Assembly (NCBI RefSeq): GCF_001263205.1
Contig: NZ_CP012333.1
Span: forward strand, 7,846,001-7,910,000
DNA from: Labilithrix luteola
GTDB lineage: Bacteria; Myxococcota_A; Polyangia; Polyangiales; Polyangiaceae
Direction: 5' to 3'
Length of the DNA: 64,000 nt
The notes under the pieces were generated by a model, which saw only the letters and a list, made by a program, of their open reading frames with translations, searched no databases and was not told where the DNA came from. The translations under genes and the position numbers were made by a program. Below, in pieces: positions 7,151 to 16,698 of the stretch; within the stretch, counting starts at the first letter, position 1; the number at the start of each line of letters is the position of its first letter.

Positions 7151-8749
7151 GTGGTGGATGATAGAACGCTGATGGACGTGTACCGAAAGCTGTTCGGCCG
7201 CCTTTCATCGACGACGCGCACACAGATCGGTGTGGCCGCGGTGGTCGGCGTCGCGGCCCGGCTCGCCGTCGTCGGCGCGGCCCTCCGCGTCACGCAGGGC
7301 GATGCGTTGGGGGCGGGCATCGTGGGGGTCGTCGGTGCGATGGCGTTTGCGCTCCAGCGAGCGTTGCTCGCCGCGGCGCGGGTTGGTTCCGAGGTCGATC
7401 TGTACTCGGCCGTCTCGAGGTCACTGCTCGAAGGCGACGTCCTTCGTGTGCCGTCGGACGACCTCCAGCGCGTCGTCTTCGATACGAACCATCATGCGCG
7501 CGGTGCGCTCGCGCAGGCAGTGCCGAGTCTCGCGTCCGATGTCGTGGCTTCGCTGGTGCTCGTGCCCGTCATTGCCGCCGCGGTTCCGGGACGAGTACTC
7601 CTTTTGGCTTCGGGCGCATTCGTTGTGGTCCTGGCAACGCTCGCCGCTCTTCGTGGTGTCACGGGCCGTCTCCAGGAGCGCGTCGTCCAGGCCTTCGAAG
7701 AGGTCTCCGATGCCCTGCTCGTCGTGACCGAGGCCCGGCAAGAGGTCGTTGCTCGCGGAGGAGATGCTGCATTCTCCGCGACGGTCGACGCTGCGCTGGC
7801 GCGCTATGCGAGTCTGGCCAAGCGGACCGTGTTTGCCACGGCGCTCCTTGGTCGGGCGCCGTTCGCAGTGGGAGCCGCCGCGGTCGTTTTCGGCGTTCTC
7901 CTCGACCCGGCATCGAAGCAAGTTCTCGCGTCGACGTTGCTCGCCAACGCACTCTTGCTCGCCGCTTGTGCACCACCGCTCCTCGGCGTCGTTTTCGGCG
8001 TTCACGAGCTCGTTCGCGCGCGTCCCCTCGTGAGACCGCTGGCGACCATTCTGAACGGCGCATCACGTCCCGAGCTCGCGCGTGCGGGGCAGATTCGGCC
8101 GACACTCCCCGCGGCGTTCGACGTTCGAGCGCTCGGCTTCGCGTACGACGACGGCCTGGACCCCGTGTTGCGCGAGGTGTCGCTGAGGTGGTCTGCGGGA
8201 ACGCCGCTCGTTCTCACGGGACCCAACGGCTCCGGGAAGAGCACGCTCCTGCGGCTCTTGACCGAGCTTCGCCCGCCCTCGAACGGCGCGGTGATCGCGG
8301 GTGACGTCGACCTCCTGGGCGCCGATCTGCAGGCCCTGCGCAGAGAGGTTGCGTACCTTCCACAGCGGTCGTACTTGGGCGAAGGCCATCGCTCCGTGCG
8401 CGATGCCATGCGGCTCGTTCGCGACGACGCGACCGACGATGCGATGACGACGGCGCTCGAGCGAACGAAGGTGCTCGAGGCGCTGCGCACGCACGGGATG
8501 GAGCCGCTCGACGTCCGGGTCGGTGAGCTGTCGACGGGGCAGAGGCAGCGTGTGGCGCTGGCGCGGGTGCTGCTCGCCGATGCGAAGCTCGTTCTGCTCG
8601 ACGAGCCCGATGCGAATCTCGATGCGCGCGGGATCAAGCTCGTGGCGGAGTTGATTCGTGAGCTGACCGCGCAGGGGAAGATGGTGGCGGTCGCGGCGCA
8701 TACGCCGGAGCTCGCGGAGATGCCGGCCACGCGCGTTGTGCTCGGCTAG
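7151..8749 (+). CDS. ABC transporter, fused permease and ATPase (probable lasso exporter)
   Basis: A 532-aa half-transporter. About 300 residues of hydrophobic permease domain precede an ATPase with Walker A GPNGSGKST (about residue 357), signature LSTGQRQR (about 460) and Walker B LVLLDEPD (about 480). This is the architecture of lasso D proteins, which export and confer immunity. The first start is GTG at 7151; an ATG at 7172 is equally possible, and neither has a good ribosome binding site. Its stop overlaps the stop of the convergent downstream gene at CTAG (8746-8749). Confidence 0.83.
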   Translation: MVDDRTLMDVYRKLFGRLSSTTRTQIGVAAVVGVAARLAVVGAALRVTQGDALGAGIVGVVGAMAFALQRALLAAARVGSEVDLYSAVSRSLLEGDVLRVPSDDLQRVVFDTNHHARGALAQAVPSLASDVVASLVLVPVIAAAVPGRVLLLASGAFVVVLATLAALRGVTGRLQERVVQAFEEVSDALLVVTEARQEVVARGGDAAFSATVDAALARYASLAKRTVFATALLGRAPFAVGAAAVVFGVLLDPASKQVLASTLLANALLLAACAPPLLGVVFGVHELVRARPLVRPLATILNGASRPELARAGQIRPTLPAAFDVRALGFAYDDGLDPVLREVSLRWSAGTPLVLTGPNGSGKSTLLRLLTELRPPSNGAVIAGDVDLLGADLQALRREVAYLPQRSYLGEGHRSVRDAMRLVRDDATDDAMTTALERTKVLEALRTHGMEPLDVRVGELSTGQRQRVALARVLLADAKLVLLDEPDANLDARGIKLVAELIRELTAQGKMVAVAAHTPELAEMPATRVVLG

Positions 8750-10098
8750 CGGCGCTCGACGTTCGGGCAGCTCGGGGTGACCGGCGCGCCGGATCTCGGG
8801 AGAATCGTGACACGTTCGGGCGCGCCATAGGCGGCGATGAGCGCGAAGTGCTCGTAGGCGCACGGTGTGACGACGACGTGCTCGACGCGATCGGCGGCGA
8901 GAGCCCGACCGGCGGCGACTTGGGCGTCGCGGTTTTCGGCGTCGGGGGTTGCCGGGATGTCTTCGCCGAACAGTGGGCGGAGGTTCATGAGCCAGCCGAC
9001 GACGAGGAGCGCCATGAGCGCGTAGACGGCCGGCCGTGCGCGAGTGGCGAGGGCAGGGAGCGTGCTGCCGAGCGCATCGACGGCGAACATCGCGAGGATG
9101 AACACGATGCCGAGCAATGCGCGTTCGGCGTGGTGCGCAGGAGCACCGTCACGCGCGTTGCCGTAGGCGAGGAAGGCGAGCTGGGCCGCCGCGCAAAGAA
9201 GCGGAACCGACCACGCGCGCCGGATTTCGGGACGTCGCAAGAGAGGAAGCGCGCACGCGGCGGCGGCGAGGACGTCGGGGCGCATCGCCACGAGCAAGCG
9301 AGGGTAGAGGAGGAGCGCGCCGAGCGTGTCGGTCGAGCCTTCCCCGATCGCGCGCTTGAAGTTCGACACGCGGTGGAAGAAGTGCACCGCGCTTCCGTGC
9401 GCGTGAGCGTTCCACGCCATCCAGCCGAGCGGACCGAGCACGACGAGCGCGATGATCACGAAGGAGGCACTCGTCGGCGGTATCCCTTCGCGGATGGCCT
9501 TCACTGCACGCCACGCGAGGCAAAGCGCGAGCACGGCGGCGACGGGCCACGGCTCGTAGCGCGACAGGCATGCCGCGAAGAGCGCGAGCGCGAACCAAGC
9601 GGACGAGCCACGCAGCGCTCCTGAGCCTGCGAGACCAATCGCGGCCGCAGCGGTGAACGAAGCGGTGAACGATTCGGGAACGGTCGAGGCTCCGAGCCAC
9701 AAGCTCCACGGCGACAACATGGCGAACGTGACGGCGACTGCCGCGCGAAGCGGAGGGGCTCCCGCTGCGCGTCGTAGCGCGAAGTACGGTGCAGCCGCGG
9801 CGAGGGCGCTGAAGGCCACGCTGGCGGCGCGGGCGGTCGTCAGAGAGCGACCAAGGGCGGCGAGCGCAGCGCCGAGAACCCAGAACGGGAAGGGCAGCCA
9901 GCTCGTTCCGCTCGGGTCGAGCTTCGGAGCGTGGACGAACGACTGCGCGATGGTGACGCGGGCAAAGTCGTCATCCGAGACGTGGTCGAACTTGCCGGCG
10001 AGCACGAGCGCGCAAGCGGCCGCATAGACCAGCACCAACGCGGAAGCGCCGACGACGTCCGCTTTTTCAGGACGACCGACGGCGCTTCGAGGGATCAC
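8746..10098 (-). CDS. Multipass membrane protein, GT-C (PMT/ArnT-like) glycosyltransferase fold
   Basis: A 450-aa integral membrane protein with about ten hydrophobic segments. An early periplasmic loop carries the acidic cluster SDDDFARV, like the DD/DE site of GT-C glycosyltransferases that use lipid-linked sugars. The open frame runs to 10452 but its first 118 codons are an Arg-rich shadow of secG, so I place the start at GTG 10098, 37 bases after secG. It is the last gene of the gap-pgk-tpiA-secG set. Acceptor unknown. Confidence 0.7.
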   Translation of the reverse strand: MIPRSAVGRPEKADVVGASALVLVYAAACALVLAGKFDHVSDDDFARVTIAQSFVHAPKLDPSGTSWLPFPFWVLGAALAALGRSLTTARAASVAFSALAAAAPYFALRRAAGAPPLRAAVAVTFAMLSPWSLWLGASTVPESFTASFTAAAAIGLAGSGALRGSSAWFALALFAACLSRYEPWPVAAVLALCLAWRAVKAIREGIPPTSASFVIIALVVLGPLGWMAWNAHAHGSAVHFFHRVSNFKRAIGEGSTDTLGALLLYPRLLVAMRPDVLAAAACALPLLRRPEIRRAWSVPLLCAAAQLAFLAYGNARDGAPAHHAERALLGIVFILAMFAVDALGSTLPALATRARPAVYALMALLVVGWLMNLRPLFGEDIPATPDAENRDAQVAAGRALAADRVEHVVVTPCAYEHFALIAAYGAPERVTILPRSGAPVTPSCPNVERR

Positions 10099-10135
10099 GT
10101 CAGGCTCGCGCTTACGCGAGTGTCGCGAGCGACGG

Positions 10136-10546
10136 TCAGGGCTTGGGCGCTTCTTCGCCAGACGGCGCAGGCGCGACCGGAGCACCCGGCGGAGGAGCGG
10201 AGGGGGCTGCGCTCGAAGCCGGCGGAGCGGGTTCCTTCTCGCGAACCGTGCCGCGCTCCTTCTTCTTGGCCTCTTCCTGCTGAATCCTCGAGCGGAGGCC
10301 GCTGTCCTGCGCCGAGGCGCGGTGCGCGAGCGTGACGCTCGTGAGCATAAAGACGCCGGCGCAGATCGCGGTGGCCTTCGTGAGGATGTTGCCCGCGCCG
10401 CTTCCGCCGAACACCTGCGCCGACGCACCGCCGAACGCCGAGCCCATGCCACCGCCTTTGCCCTGCTGGAGAAGCACGACGAACATCAGCACGAGGCAGA
10501 CGAAGACGTGGATGATGGTGACGAAGATGTCGAAGAAGTGGCTCAT
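10136..10546 (-). CDS. secG: Protein translocase subunit SecG
   Basis: A 136-aa SecG, part of the SecYEG channel. It has two transmembrane helices (about residues 5-25 and 52-72) separated by the conserved cytoplasmic loop LLQQGKGGGMGSAFGG. After the second helix comes a charged then Pro/Ala-rich tail of about 50 residues, longer than in E. coli but common in myxobacteria. As in many bacteria it follows tpiA. Confidence 0.95.
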   Translation of the reverse strand: MSHFFDIFVTIIHVFVCLVLMFVVLLQQGKGGGMGSAFGGASAQVFGGSGAGNILTKATAICAGVFMLTSVTLAHRASAQDSGLRSRIQQEEAKKKERGTVREKEPAPPASSAAPSAPPPGAPVAPAPSGEEAPKP

Positions 10547-10654
10547 GAACGGGCGGCCTGAAGAGCTAGCGAGCGGGTACGAGAGAGAACCGTGAGACGC
10601 GTGAGACGCGACATGCGAACGAGATGATTCGAATGCAACAGCTAAGGGCGACCT

Positions 10655-11416
10655 TTATTTCGCTGCGGCCCTGGCGATAGCACTGAACGAGCCCGCGTCC
10701 AAGCTGGCTCCGCCCACAAGGGCGCCATCGACGTTCGGGCAGGCCAAAAGAGCCGCCGCATTGTCGGGTTTCACCGAGCCGCCATAGAGAATGCGGGTGC
10801 GGGCGGCGAGGCCCTCGTCGCGGGTGGAGAGCCAGGTGCGGATGGCCGCATGGACCTCTTCCGCTTCGGCCGGCCCGGCAACCTTGCCGGTGCCGATGGC
10901 CCAGACGGGCTCGTAGGCGATCGCCACGGCCGCCTTGCTCTGGGCGAGGATGTCGAGGAAGGCGTCGACCTGCTGCTTCACGATGAGCAGCGTCTCGTTC
11001 GCCTGGCGCTGGGCGAGGCTCTCACCCACGCAGACGATGGGGAGCAGGCCCGCCTGAAGCGTGGCGGCGACCTTCTCGGCGACGAACGTGTTGCGCTCGC
11101 CGAAGTGCTCGCGGCGCTCGCTGTGGCCGACGATGACCCAGCTGCAGCCGCATTCCTTGAGCATCGGAGGGCTGATTTCGCCCGTAAAAGCGCCTTCGTC
11201 CTTGGGGTAGACGTTCTGGGCGGCCAGGCCGACCGGCGAGCCTTCGAGCACCGACGCAACGGCGGCGAGGGCCGTAAACGGCGGAGCGACGACGATGTCC
11301 ACTCCGGGGAGGCCGCCGGCGAACGTCGCGCATTCCTGCGCGAGCTCGACGCCCTTACGGCCGCCATGGAACATCTTCCAATTGCCTGCGATCAGAGGAC
11401 GTCGGGACGGATTCAT
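10655..11416 (-). CDS. tpiA: Triosephosphate isomerase
   Basis: A 253-aa TIM-barrel enzyme that interconverts dihydroxyacetone phosphate and glyceraldehyde 3-phosphate. Catalytic residues are visible: Lys14 in GNWKMF, His98 in VGHSERR and Glu169 in AYEPVWAIGTG. The phosphate loop YGGSVKPDN is near residue 215. It is third in the glycolytic set, 48 bases after pgk. Confidence 0.97.
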   Translation of the reverse strand: MNPSRRPLIAGNWKMFHGGRKGVELAQECATFAGGLPGVDIVVAPPFTALAAVASVLEGSPVGLAAQNVYPKDEGAFTGEISPPMLKECGCSWVIVGHSERREHFGERNTFVAEKVAATLQAGLLPIVCVGESLAQRQANETLLIVKQQVDAFLDILAQSKAAVAIAYEPVWAIGTGKVAGPAEAEEVHAAIRTWLSTRDEGLAARTRILYGGSVKPDNAAALLACPNVDGALVGGASLDAGSFSAIARAAAK

Positions 11417-11464
11417 GAGGCGGGCAGCCTAGCCCAATGCCGTCCCGATTCCTACGACGCAGCT

Positions 11465-12673
11465 CTATCGACGGAGGATCTCGATGCCGGGGAGCTTCTT
11501 GCCCTCGATGAGCTCGAGCGAAGCGCCACCACCGGTCGAGATATGGCTGAACTTCTCGGCCACGCCGTCGCCAGCGTCCTTCACGGCCGCGGCGCTGTCG
11601 CCACCGCCGATGACCGTGAACGCCTTCGAGTCGGCGAGCGCGCGAGCGACGCCGAAGGTGCCGTTCGAGAACGGCTTCTTCTCGAAGAGACCCATGGGGC
11701 CGTTCCAGAAGACGCTCTTCGCCTTGTCGAAGTGCTTCTGGAACTCGGCGAGCGAGCGCGGGCCGATGTCGAGCGCCATGTGGTGATCGGGGATCGAACC
11801 CACGTCCACGACCTTGCCTTCGCGCGACTCGATGCTCTGCGCGACGACGACGTCGACGGGAAGGGCGACCGTGACCTTCTTGTCCTTCGCCTTCTCGAGG
11901 ATCGTGCGGGCGAGGGCCAGCTTGTCCTCCTCGATCTTCGAGGACTTCATGTTGATGCCCTGCGCGGCGAGGAACGTGTTGGCCATCGCGCCGCCGATGA
12001 CGAGCACGTCGATCTTCTCGAGGAGCGACTCGAGGACGGCGATCTTGTCCGAGACCTTGGCGCCCCCGAGGACGGCGACGAACGGGCGATCGGGGTTCGT
12101 GATGATCTTGCCGAGCGCCGCGATTTCCTTCTCGAGAAGGAAGCCGCAGCCGCGCTCACGCACGATCTTCGGAAGCGCGTGGACCGATGCGTGGGCGCGG
12201 TGAACGGCGCCGAACGCGTCGTCGACGTACACGTCGCAGAGCTGCGCGAGCTGCGAGGCGAACGTCTCGTCGTCCTTCTCCTCTTCGGCGTGGAAGCGGA
12301 GGTTCTCGAGCAGGCAGATCTGACCGGCGCGGAGGTCGTAGACGACCTTCTTCGCGGCGTCGCCGATGCAGTCGTCGGGCAGGTGAACTTCGACGCCGAG
12401 GAGCTCGGCGAGGCGCGCACCGACCGGCTCGAGGGAGAGCTTGGGGTCGGGGCCCTTCTTCGGGCGACCCAGGTGGCTCGCCAGGATGACCCGCGCCCCA
12501 CGCTCCATCGCGTGCTTGATGGTGGGAAGCGCCTCACGGATGCGCGCGTCGTCCGCGATGACTTGCTTGCCGTTCTCCTCCTCGAGGGGAACGTTGAAGT
12601 CGACGCGGATGAAGACGCGCTTGTTCTCGATCGGAAGGTCTTTGATCGTCGTGATGCGATCCAGCGTGGTCAT
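11465..12673 (-). CDS. pgk: Phosphoglycerate kinase
   Basis: A 402-aa two-domain kinase of lower glycolysis (1,3-bisphosphoglycerate + ADP to 3-phosphoglycerate + ATP). Signatures include RVDFNVPL near the N-terminus, LASHLGRPKKG, the hinge region WNGPMGLFE and the nucleotide-binding GGGDSAAAV. Full length for the family. It lies 39 bases after gap. Confidence 0.97.
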   Translation of the reverse strand: MTTLDRITTIKDLPIENKRVFIRVDFNVPLEEENGKQVIADDARIREALPTIKHAMERGARVILASHLGRPKKGPDPKLSLEPVGARLAELLGVEVHLPDDCIGDAAKKVVYDLRAGQICLLENLRFHAEEEKDDETFASQLAQLCDVYVDDAFGAVHRAHASVHALPKIVRERGCGFLLEKEIAALGKIITNPDRPFVAVLGGAKVSDKIAVLESLLEKIDVLVIGGAMANTFLAAQGINMKSSKIEEDKLALARTILEKAKDKKVTVALPVDVVVAQSIESREGKVVDVGSIPDHHMALDIGPRSLAEFQKHFDKAKSVFWNGPMGLFEKKPFSNGTFGVARALADSKAFTVIGGGDSAAAVKDAGDGVAEKFSHISTGGGASLELIEGKKLPGIEILRR

Positions 12674-12712
12674 GGCGCGGGGCTCCTGTACGAAACGGCC
12701 GGTACGAGAGAA

Positions 12713-13729
12713 TCAGAGTTTGGAGGCGACGAGCTGAGCGAGCTCGACCATGCGGTTCGAGAAGCCCCACTCGTTGTCGTACCAGCTCATGATCTTGGCG
12801 AAGTTGTCGCCCATGACCTGCGTGACCGTGGCGTCGAAGACCGACGAGCGCGGATCGCCGATGTAGTCGCTCGAGACGAGCTGCTCCTCGGTGTACCCGA
12901 GGATGTTCTTCATCGGGCCCTCGCTGGCCGCCTTCATGGCCGCGTGGATCGTGTCCTTCGTGATCGGCTTCTCGGTCTCGAAGGTGAGGTCGACGACGCT
13001 GACGTCCATCGTCGGAACGCGGATCGACTGGCCATCGAACTTGCCCTTGAGCGCGGGAATGACCTCGGAGAGGGCCTTCGCGGCGCCCGTCGACGACGGG
13101 ATCATGTTCTGGGCGGCGGCGCGCGCACGGCGGAGGTCGCCCTTGCGGTGCGGGATGTCGAGGACGGCCTGGTCGTTCGTGTACGAGTGGACCGTCGTCA
13201 TGAGGGCGCGTTTGACGCCGAAGCTGTCGTGGAGAACCTTCGCGATGGGCGCGAGGCAGTTCGTGGTGCACGAGCCGCAGGAGATGACCGAGTGCTTGCT
13301 CGCGTCGTACTGCTCCTGGTTCACGCCAAGCACGAGCGTGATGTCGTGGTTCTTGGCCGGCGCCGAGATGATGACCTTCTTCGCACCCGCGTCGAGGTGG
13401 GCCTTCGCCTTGTCCTTGTCGGTGAAGAGGCCGGTGCACTCGAGGACGATGTCGACGCCGAGATCCTTCCACGGGAGCTTTCCGGGCTCTTTTTCCGCGA
13501 CGATCTTGATCGGCTTACCCGCAATCGTGAGGACGCCTTCGCCCGCCTCGGCGCGCGGGTTCGCGCGTCCGTGGACGGTGTCGTAGTTGTAGAGGTGGGC
13601 GAGCGTCTTCGCGTCCGTGAGATCGTTGATGGCGACGACCTCGAGGTCCTTCACGTTGCGTTCGTGCAGTGCGCGAACGATGCAGCGACCGATACGACCG
13701 AAGCCGTTGATGGCGATCTTCCTGGACAT
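12713..13729 (-). CDS. gap: Glyceraldehyde-3-phosphate dehydrogenase, type I
   Basis: A 338-aa NAD-dependent enzyme with the N-terminal Rossmann motif INGFGRIGR and the active site SCGSCTTNC, whose catalytic cysteine is residue 154. First gene of the gap-pgk-tpiA-secG transcription unit; the ribosome binding site AAGGAG lies just upstream of the ATG. A very long antisense frame across gap, pgk and tpiA is a codon-usage shadow. Confidence 0.97.
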   Translation of the reverse strand: MSRKIAINGFGRIGRCIVRALHERNVKDLEVVAINDLTDAKTLAHLYNYDTVHGRANPRAEAGEGVLTIAGKPIKIVAEKEPGKLPWKDLGVDIVLECTGLFTDKDKAKAHLDAGAKKVIISAPAKNHDITLVLGVNQEQYDASKHSVISCGSCTTNCLAPIAKVLHDSFGVKRALMTTVHSYTNDQAVLDIPHRKGDLRRARAAAQNMIPSSTGAAKALSEVIPALKGKFDGQSIRVPTMDVSVVDLTFETEKPITKDTIHAAMKAASEGPMKNILGYTEEQLVSSDYIGDPRSSVFDATVTQVMGDNFAKIMSWYDNEWGFSNRMVELAQLVASKL

Positions 13730-14247
13730 GATGACTCCTTGGGGACCTTTTACGCGCGCAACCTAGTCGCGTAGGAACCCCCTGCAAGAGCGCTGCTTCT
13801 CCGCGCTGCGGCATTTCCGCGGGGAAATCCCACAGTTCGTGTGATTGCCCTGTCGGTTGCGCGTCCACCGAGGACGGGCCGGCATCACGCGACCCTTTCA
13901 GAGTGCGTGCGGTCGTTCGCGCAGGTGCTCCGAGGGGCTGCTTTCAGGCCTCATCGTCCGCGACAGGATGTACGCACTGGGCGGAGAAGGTCTTTCCTAT
14001 TTGCTTGCTCGCGCTTTGTGAATGCGAAGCGCGTTTCGTAGCGTCTCGAGGGCGGAGGTCGTGCCCTTCGAGTTTCGTAGGACGCGATCCGCATCGTTCG
14101 GCGTCTGCGCCGTCACCCGACGACGAAGCGTCGAGAACCCAAAACCCGAACAACGAGCCGCGGGAGCAGTGCGCCCGCGGGAGGGAAGACGTGCGCCCTG
14201 CGCTCGAGAGGCGAGTGGCGCGTCGACCACCAACCCCGGAGTAACGG
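13730..14247. other. Intergenic region between divergent gap and GH5 genes
   Basis: About 520 bases between two divergent genes. I see no convincing reading frame, RNA gene or repeat. Promoters for the glycolytic unit (minus) and for the GH5 gene (plus) must lie here, but no clear -35/-10 pair can be picked with confidence. Confidence 0.5.
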
Positions 14248-15525
14248 ATGACGAAGTACCGAGTTTTTGGCGCTACGAGCGCTCTCCTTGCCGTGACCGT
14301 TCAAGCCCTGCTCGCTTCGGCGTGCAACGACAAGAGCGGTTCCGTTCTCTCGAACGAGAGCGCCCAGACGACGAGCCCGACCGAGCCGGAAGGCGAAGGC
14401 CCGTCGACGTCGCCCGGCACCACGCCGTCGACGGAAGATCCGTCCACCGATCCCGATGCATCGACCCCCGAGGGCGATGCGGGCGACACGACCGACGCTG
14501 CGCCAGAGCCCGATGCAGAGACACCTTCGCCCGAGCCTCCGGCGCCCGAGCCTCCGGCGCCCGAAACGCCGACGTCGGTGATCCCGTCCGGCCCGATGCC
14601 CTTCCGCGGCGTCAACCTCGCCGGCGGTGAGTTCGGTTCGGCCATCCCGGGCAAGGATGGTGTGGACTACAAGTTCCCGAACAACGGCGAGATCGATTAC
14701 TTCGTCGGCAAAGGGATGAACACCTTCCGCTTCGGCTTCCTCTGGGAACGCCTGCAGCCGACGGCGAACGGTGAATTCGTCGATGCGTACATCAAGCAGA
14801 TCGACGGCCTCGTGGCGCACGCCACCGAGAAGAAGGCCTTCTCGATTCTCAACCCGCACAACTTCGCGCGCTACTACGGCAATACCGTCGGCAGCTCGAG
14901 CGTTCCGAACTCGGCATTTGCCGATCTCTGGCGACGGCTCGCGACGCGGTTCAAGGACAACCCGTACGTCATGTTCAACCTCGTCAACGAGCCCCACGAC
15001 ATGTCGACCGACGTGTGGGTCTCCGCGGCGAACGCGGCCATTGCGGCCATCCGCGGTACCGGCGCGAAGAACACCATCATCGCGCCCGGCAATGCCTGGA
15101 CGGGCGCGCACAGCTGGACCCAGAACTGGTACGGCACGGCGAACTCGGTCGCGATGCTCAACATCACCGACCCCGCCAACAACACGCTCATCGAGGTTCA
15201 CCAGTATCTCGACTCGGCATCGAGCGGCGGTGGCGCCTGCGTCAGCGGGACCATCGGCAGCGAGCGCATGAAGGCCTTCGTCGCCTGGCTCCGCGCGAAC
15301 AACAAGAAGGGCTTCTTGGGTGAGTTCGCCGGCATCAACAGTTCGACGTGTCAGTCCGCCGTGACCGACATGATGAACTACATGATGCAGAACACGGACG
15401 TTCTCCAGGGCTGGCTCTGGTGGGCGGCCGGCCCAGGCTGGGGTGAGTACTCGCTCACGATCGAGCCGAAGAACGGCCAGGATCGTCCTCAGATGTCCTG
15501 GATCTCTCCGTTCCTCGCGCGCTGA
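14248..15525 (+). CDS. Glycoside hydrolase family 5 lipoprotein (endoglucanase-like)
   Basis: A 425-aa secreted hydrolase. The signal peptide ends in a lipobox-like LASAC, then about 90 residues of Asp/Thr/Pro/Glu-rich linker lead to a GH5 barrel starting at RGVNLAGGEFG. The acid/base glutamate is in NLVNEPHD (about residue 248) and the nucleophile in GEFAG (about residue 359). The aromatic substrate-site residues HNFARYY and QNWYG are also present. Family 5 retaining enzymes cut beta-1,4-glucans such as cellulose, which suits a predatory or polymer-degrading lifestyle. Exact substrate not determined. Confidence 0.88.
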   Translation: MTKYRVFGATSALLAVTVQALLASACNDKSGSVLSNESAQTTSPTEPEGEGPSTSPGTTPSTEDPSTDPDASTPEGDAGDTTDAAPEPDAETPSPEPPAPEPPAPETPTSVIPSGPMPFRGVNLAGGEFGSAIPGKDGVDYKFPNNGEIDYFVGKGMNTFRFGFLWERLQPTANGEFVDAYIKQIDGLVAHATEKKAFSILNPHNFARYYGNTVGSSSVPNSAFADLWRRLATRFKDNPYVMFNLVNEPHDMSTDVWVSAANAAIAAIRGTGAKNTIIAPGNAWTGAHSWTQNWYGTANSVAMLNITDPANNTLIEVHQYLDSASSGGGACVSGTIGSERMKAFVAWLRANNKKGFLGEFAGINSSTCQSAVTDMMNYMMQNTDVLQGWLWWAAGPGWGEYSLTIEPKNGQDRPQMSWISPFLAR

Positions 15526-15550
15526 TCCGCTCTTCACCTCCGCGGCGGCT

Positions 15551-15579
15551 CACGGACGACCGTCTTTCGGTCGTTCGTG
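15551..15579. terminator. Probable bidirectional terminator hairpin
   Basis: Twelve-base arms at 15551-15562 and 15568-15579 (CACGGACGACCG and its complement with one G-T wobble) enclose a five-base loop TCTTT. It sits between the convergent GH5 and DUF99 genes. No U-tract follows. Confidence 0.5.
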
Positions 15580-15583
15580 ATCG

Positions 15584-16222
15584 TCAGGCGCGACCGCGGC
15601 TTCGGCCTTCCGTGATGCCGCCCGCGACGAGGTGAGCGAGGCGAAGCGGCTCGGGAACGTTCCCGTGCAATGTCGTGTCGGCCACGAGCCGCCGCGCTTC
15701 ATCGAGCGATAGGCCCGCGCGCTGGATCCACAGCCGCGGGCTCGTCGTCGTGATACCGGTCGGGCCCTTCTTCGCTTCGCGTTTCACCGCGCGTCGCGAC
15801 GGGCCTAGCTGCTCCATCACGCCGGCCTCTTCGATGAGCTTCCACTTGCGCGCTGCACCCGGCACACGCGGGCGATCGAGCGGCTCGTCGCTGAACAGGG
15901 CACGGCGTACGGCGGGCATGTCCGGCAGCTTGCGCGTGACGACGAGCACCGGGATGCGCAGAGCGTCGCTGAGGCCATGGATGTCGACGACGTTGAAGCC
16001 GCCCACGGCAATGCCCTGCAGCATCACGGCTTGGAGGTGCGAGCCGAACTGACTCTTCCGAACGAGATCGATCATCACGCGCGTGGCGTTGGCTCCGTCG
16101 CGCCGGATGCGCCCGCTCACGAGCCCGTCCATCCGTGTGCCCGAGCACACGACGCCGACGAGCAAGACGTCGCCGCGATGCGTTCGTTCGAAGGGGCCGT
16201 CGTCGAAGCCGATGACGTTCAC
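15584..16222 (-). CDS. DUF99 family protein (endonuclease V-like fold)
   Basis: A 212-aa protein matching the DUF99 family. Its N-terminus is IGFDDGPF, followed by VLLVGVVCSG, the MLQGIAVGGFNVVDI core strand and LRIPVLVVTRKLP. DUF99 proteins resemble endonuclease V in fold, and their role is not established. Full length for the family. The 5' end faces the FliS-like gene, 27 bases from its proposed start. Confidence 0.78.
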   Translation of the reverse strand: MNVIGFDDGPFERTHRGDVLLVGVVCSGTRMDGLVSGRIRRDGANATRVMIDLVRKSQFGSHLQAVMLQGIAVGGFNVVDIHGLSDALRIPVLVVTRKLPDMPAVRRALFSDEPLDRPRVPGAARKWKLIEEAGVMEQLGPSRRAVKREAKKGPTGITTTSPRLWIQRAGLSLDEARRLVADTTLHGNVPEPLRLAHLVAGGITEGRSRGRA

Positions 16223-16249
16223 GATGGACGTTTCTACGCGAAGGACGGC

Positions 16250-16698
16250 GTGACGTCAGCTCCGCCTGCGTCGTCACTTAACTTCACGTCTACCTGCGCC
16301 GTTGGTTCGAGCATGGGCCCCGGCGCTCTCCAGATCGTCATGGTCGACCGCCTCATCGACGCACTCGAACGAGCCAAGGTCTCGTCGCGCTCGGGCGACT
16401 TCGCCGCGCTCGGAGACGCGCTTGCGGAAGCGCTCGGGGCGCTCGGCGGACTGTACGGAACCCTCGATGCGTCAGGCCGCCATCCCGAGGCCTCCCATGA
16501 GCTGAGCATCGTCTACGACATGTGCCTGCGCCACGTCGCGATGGTTCATCGCGGGCGACCGGAGATGCTCGACCTCTCGCTGGGGTGTTGCGACCGATAC
16601 GCGCGGCGTTCGTCGCCAACGCTCGCGATGAATCGCCGGAGTTGGAGCTCGAAGCCGACGACGCTCTCACGCCGAAGAAGACGACGATAGCGGCGTGA
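16250..16698 (+). CDS. FliS-like flagellin chaperone homologue, interrupted by a single-base frameshift
   Basis: The reading frame encodes helices resembling FliS: LQIVMVDRLIDALERA near the start, a middle helix (ALAEALGALGGLYGTLD), then the FliS-like pattern VYDMCLRHV. At the G-run 16582-16585 the frame breaks. One added G would continue as SLGVLRPIRAAFVANARDES and end in an acidic tail at 16698, as in intact FliS. The uncorrected frame gives an Arg/Ser-rich end at 16690. Start GTG 16250 follows AAGGA; ATG 16313 is an alternative. FliS normally binds flagellin, but no flagellin gene is in the window. The 3' end overlaps the opposed LC7 gene. Confidence 0.55.

Noticed and set aside
10099..10452. 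N-terminal 118 residues of the GT-C-like membrane protein frame
   Set aside because: It lies antiparallel-frame within secG on the same strand and is an Arg-rich shadow; the gene starts at GTG 10098.
10850..13774. 974-codon open frame on the plus strand
   Set aside because: It is antisense to gap, pgk and tpiA and has the Arg/Leu/Asp-rich makeup of a high-GC shadow frame; no domain.
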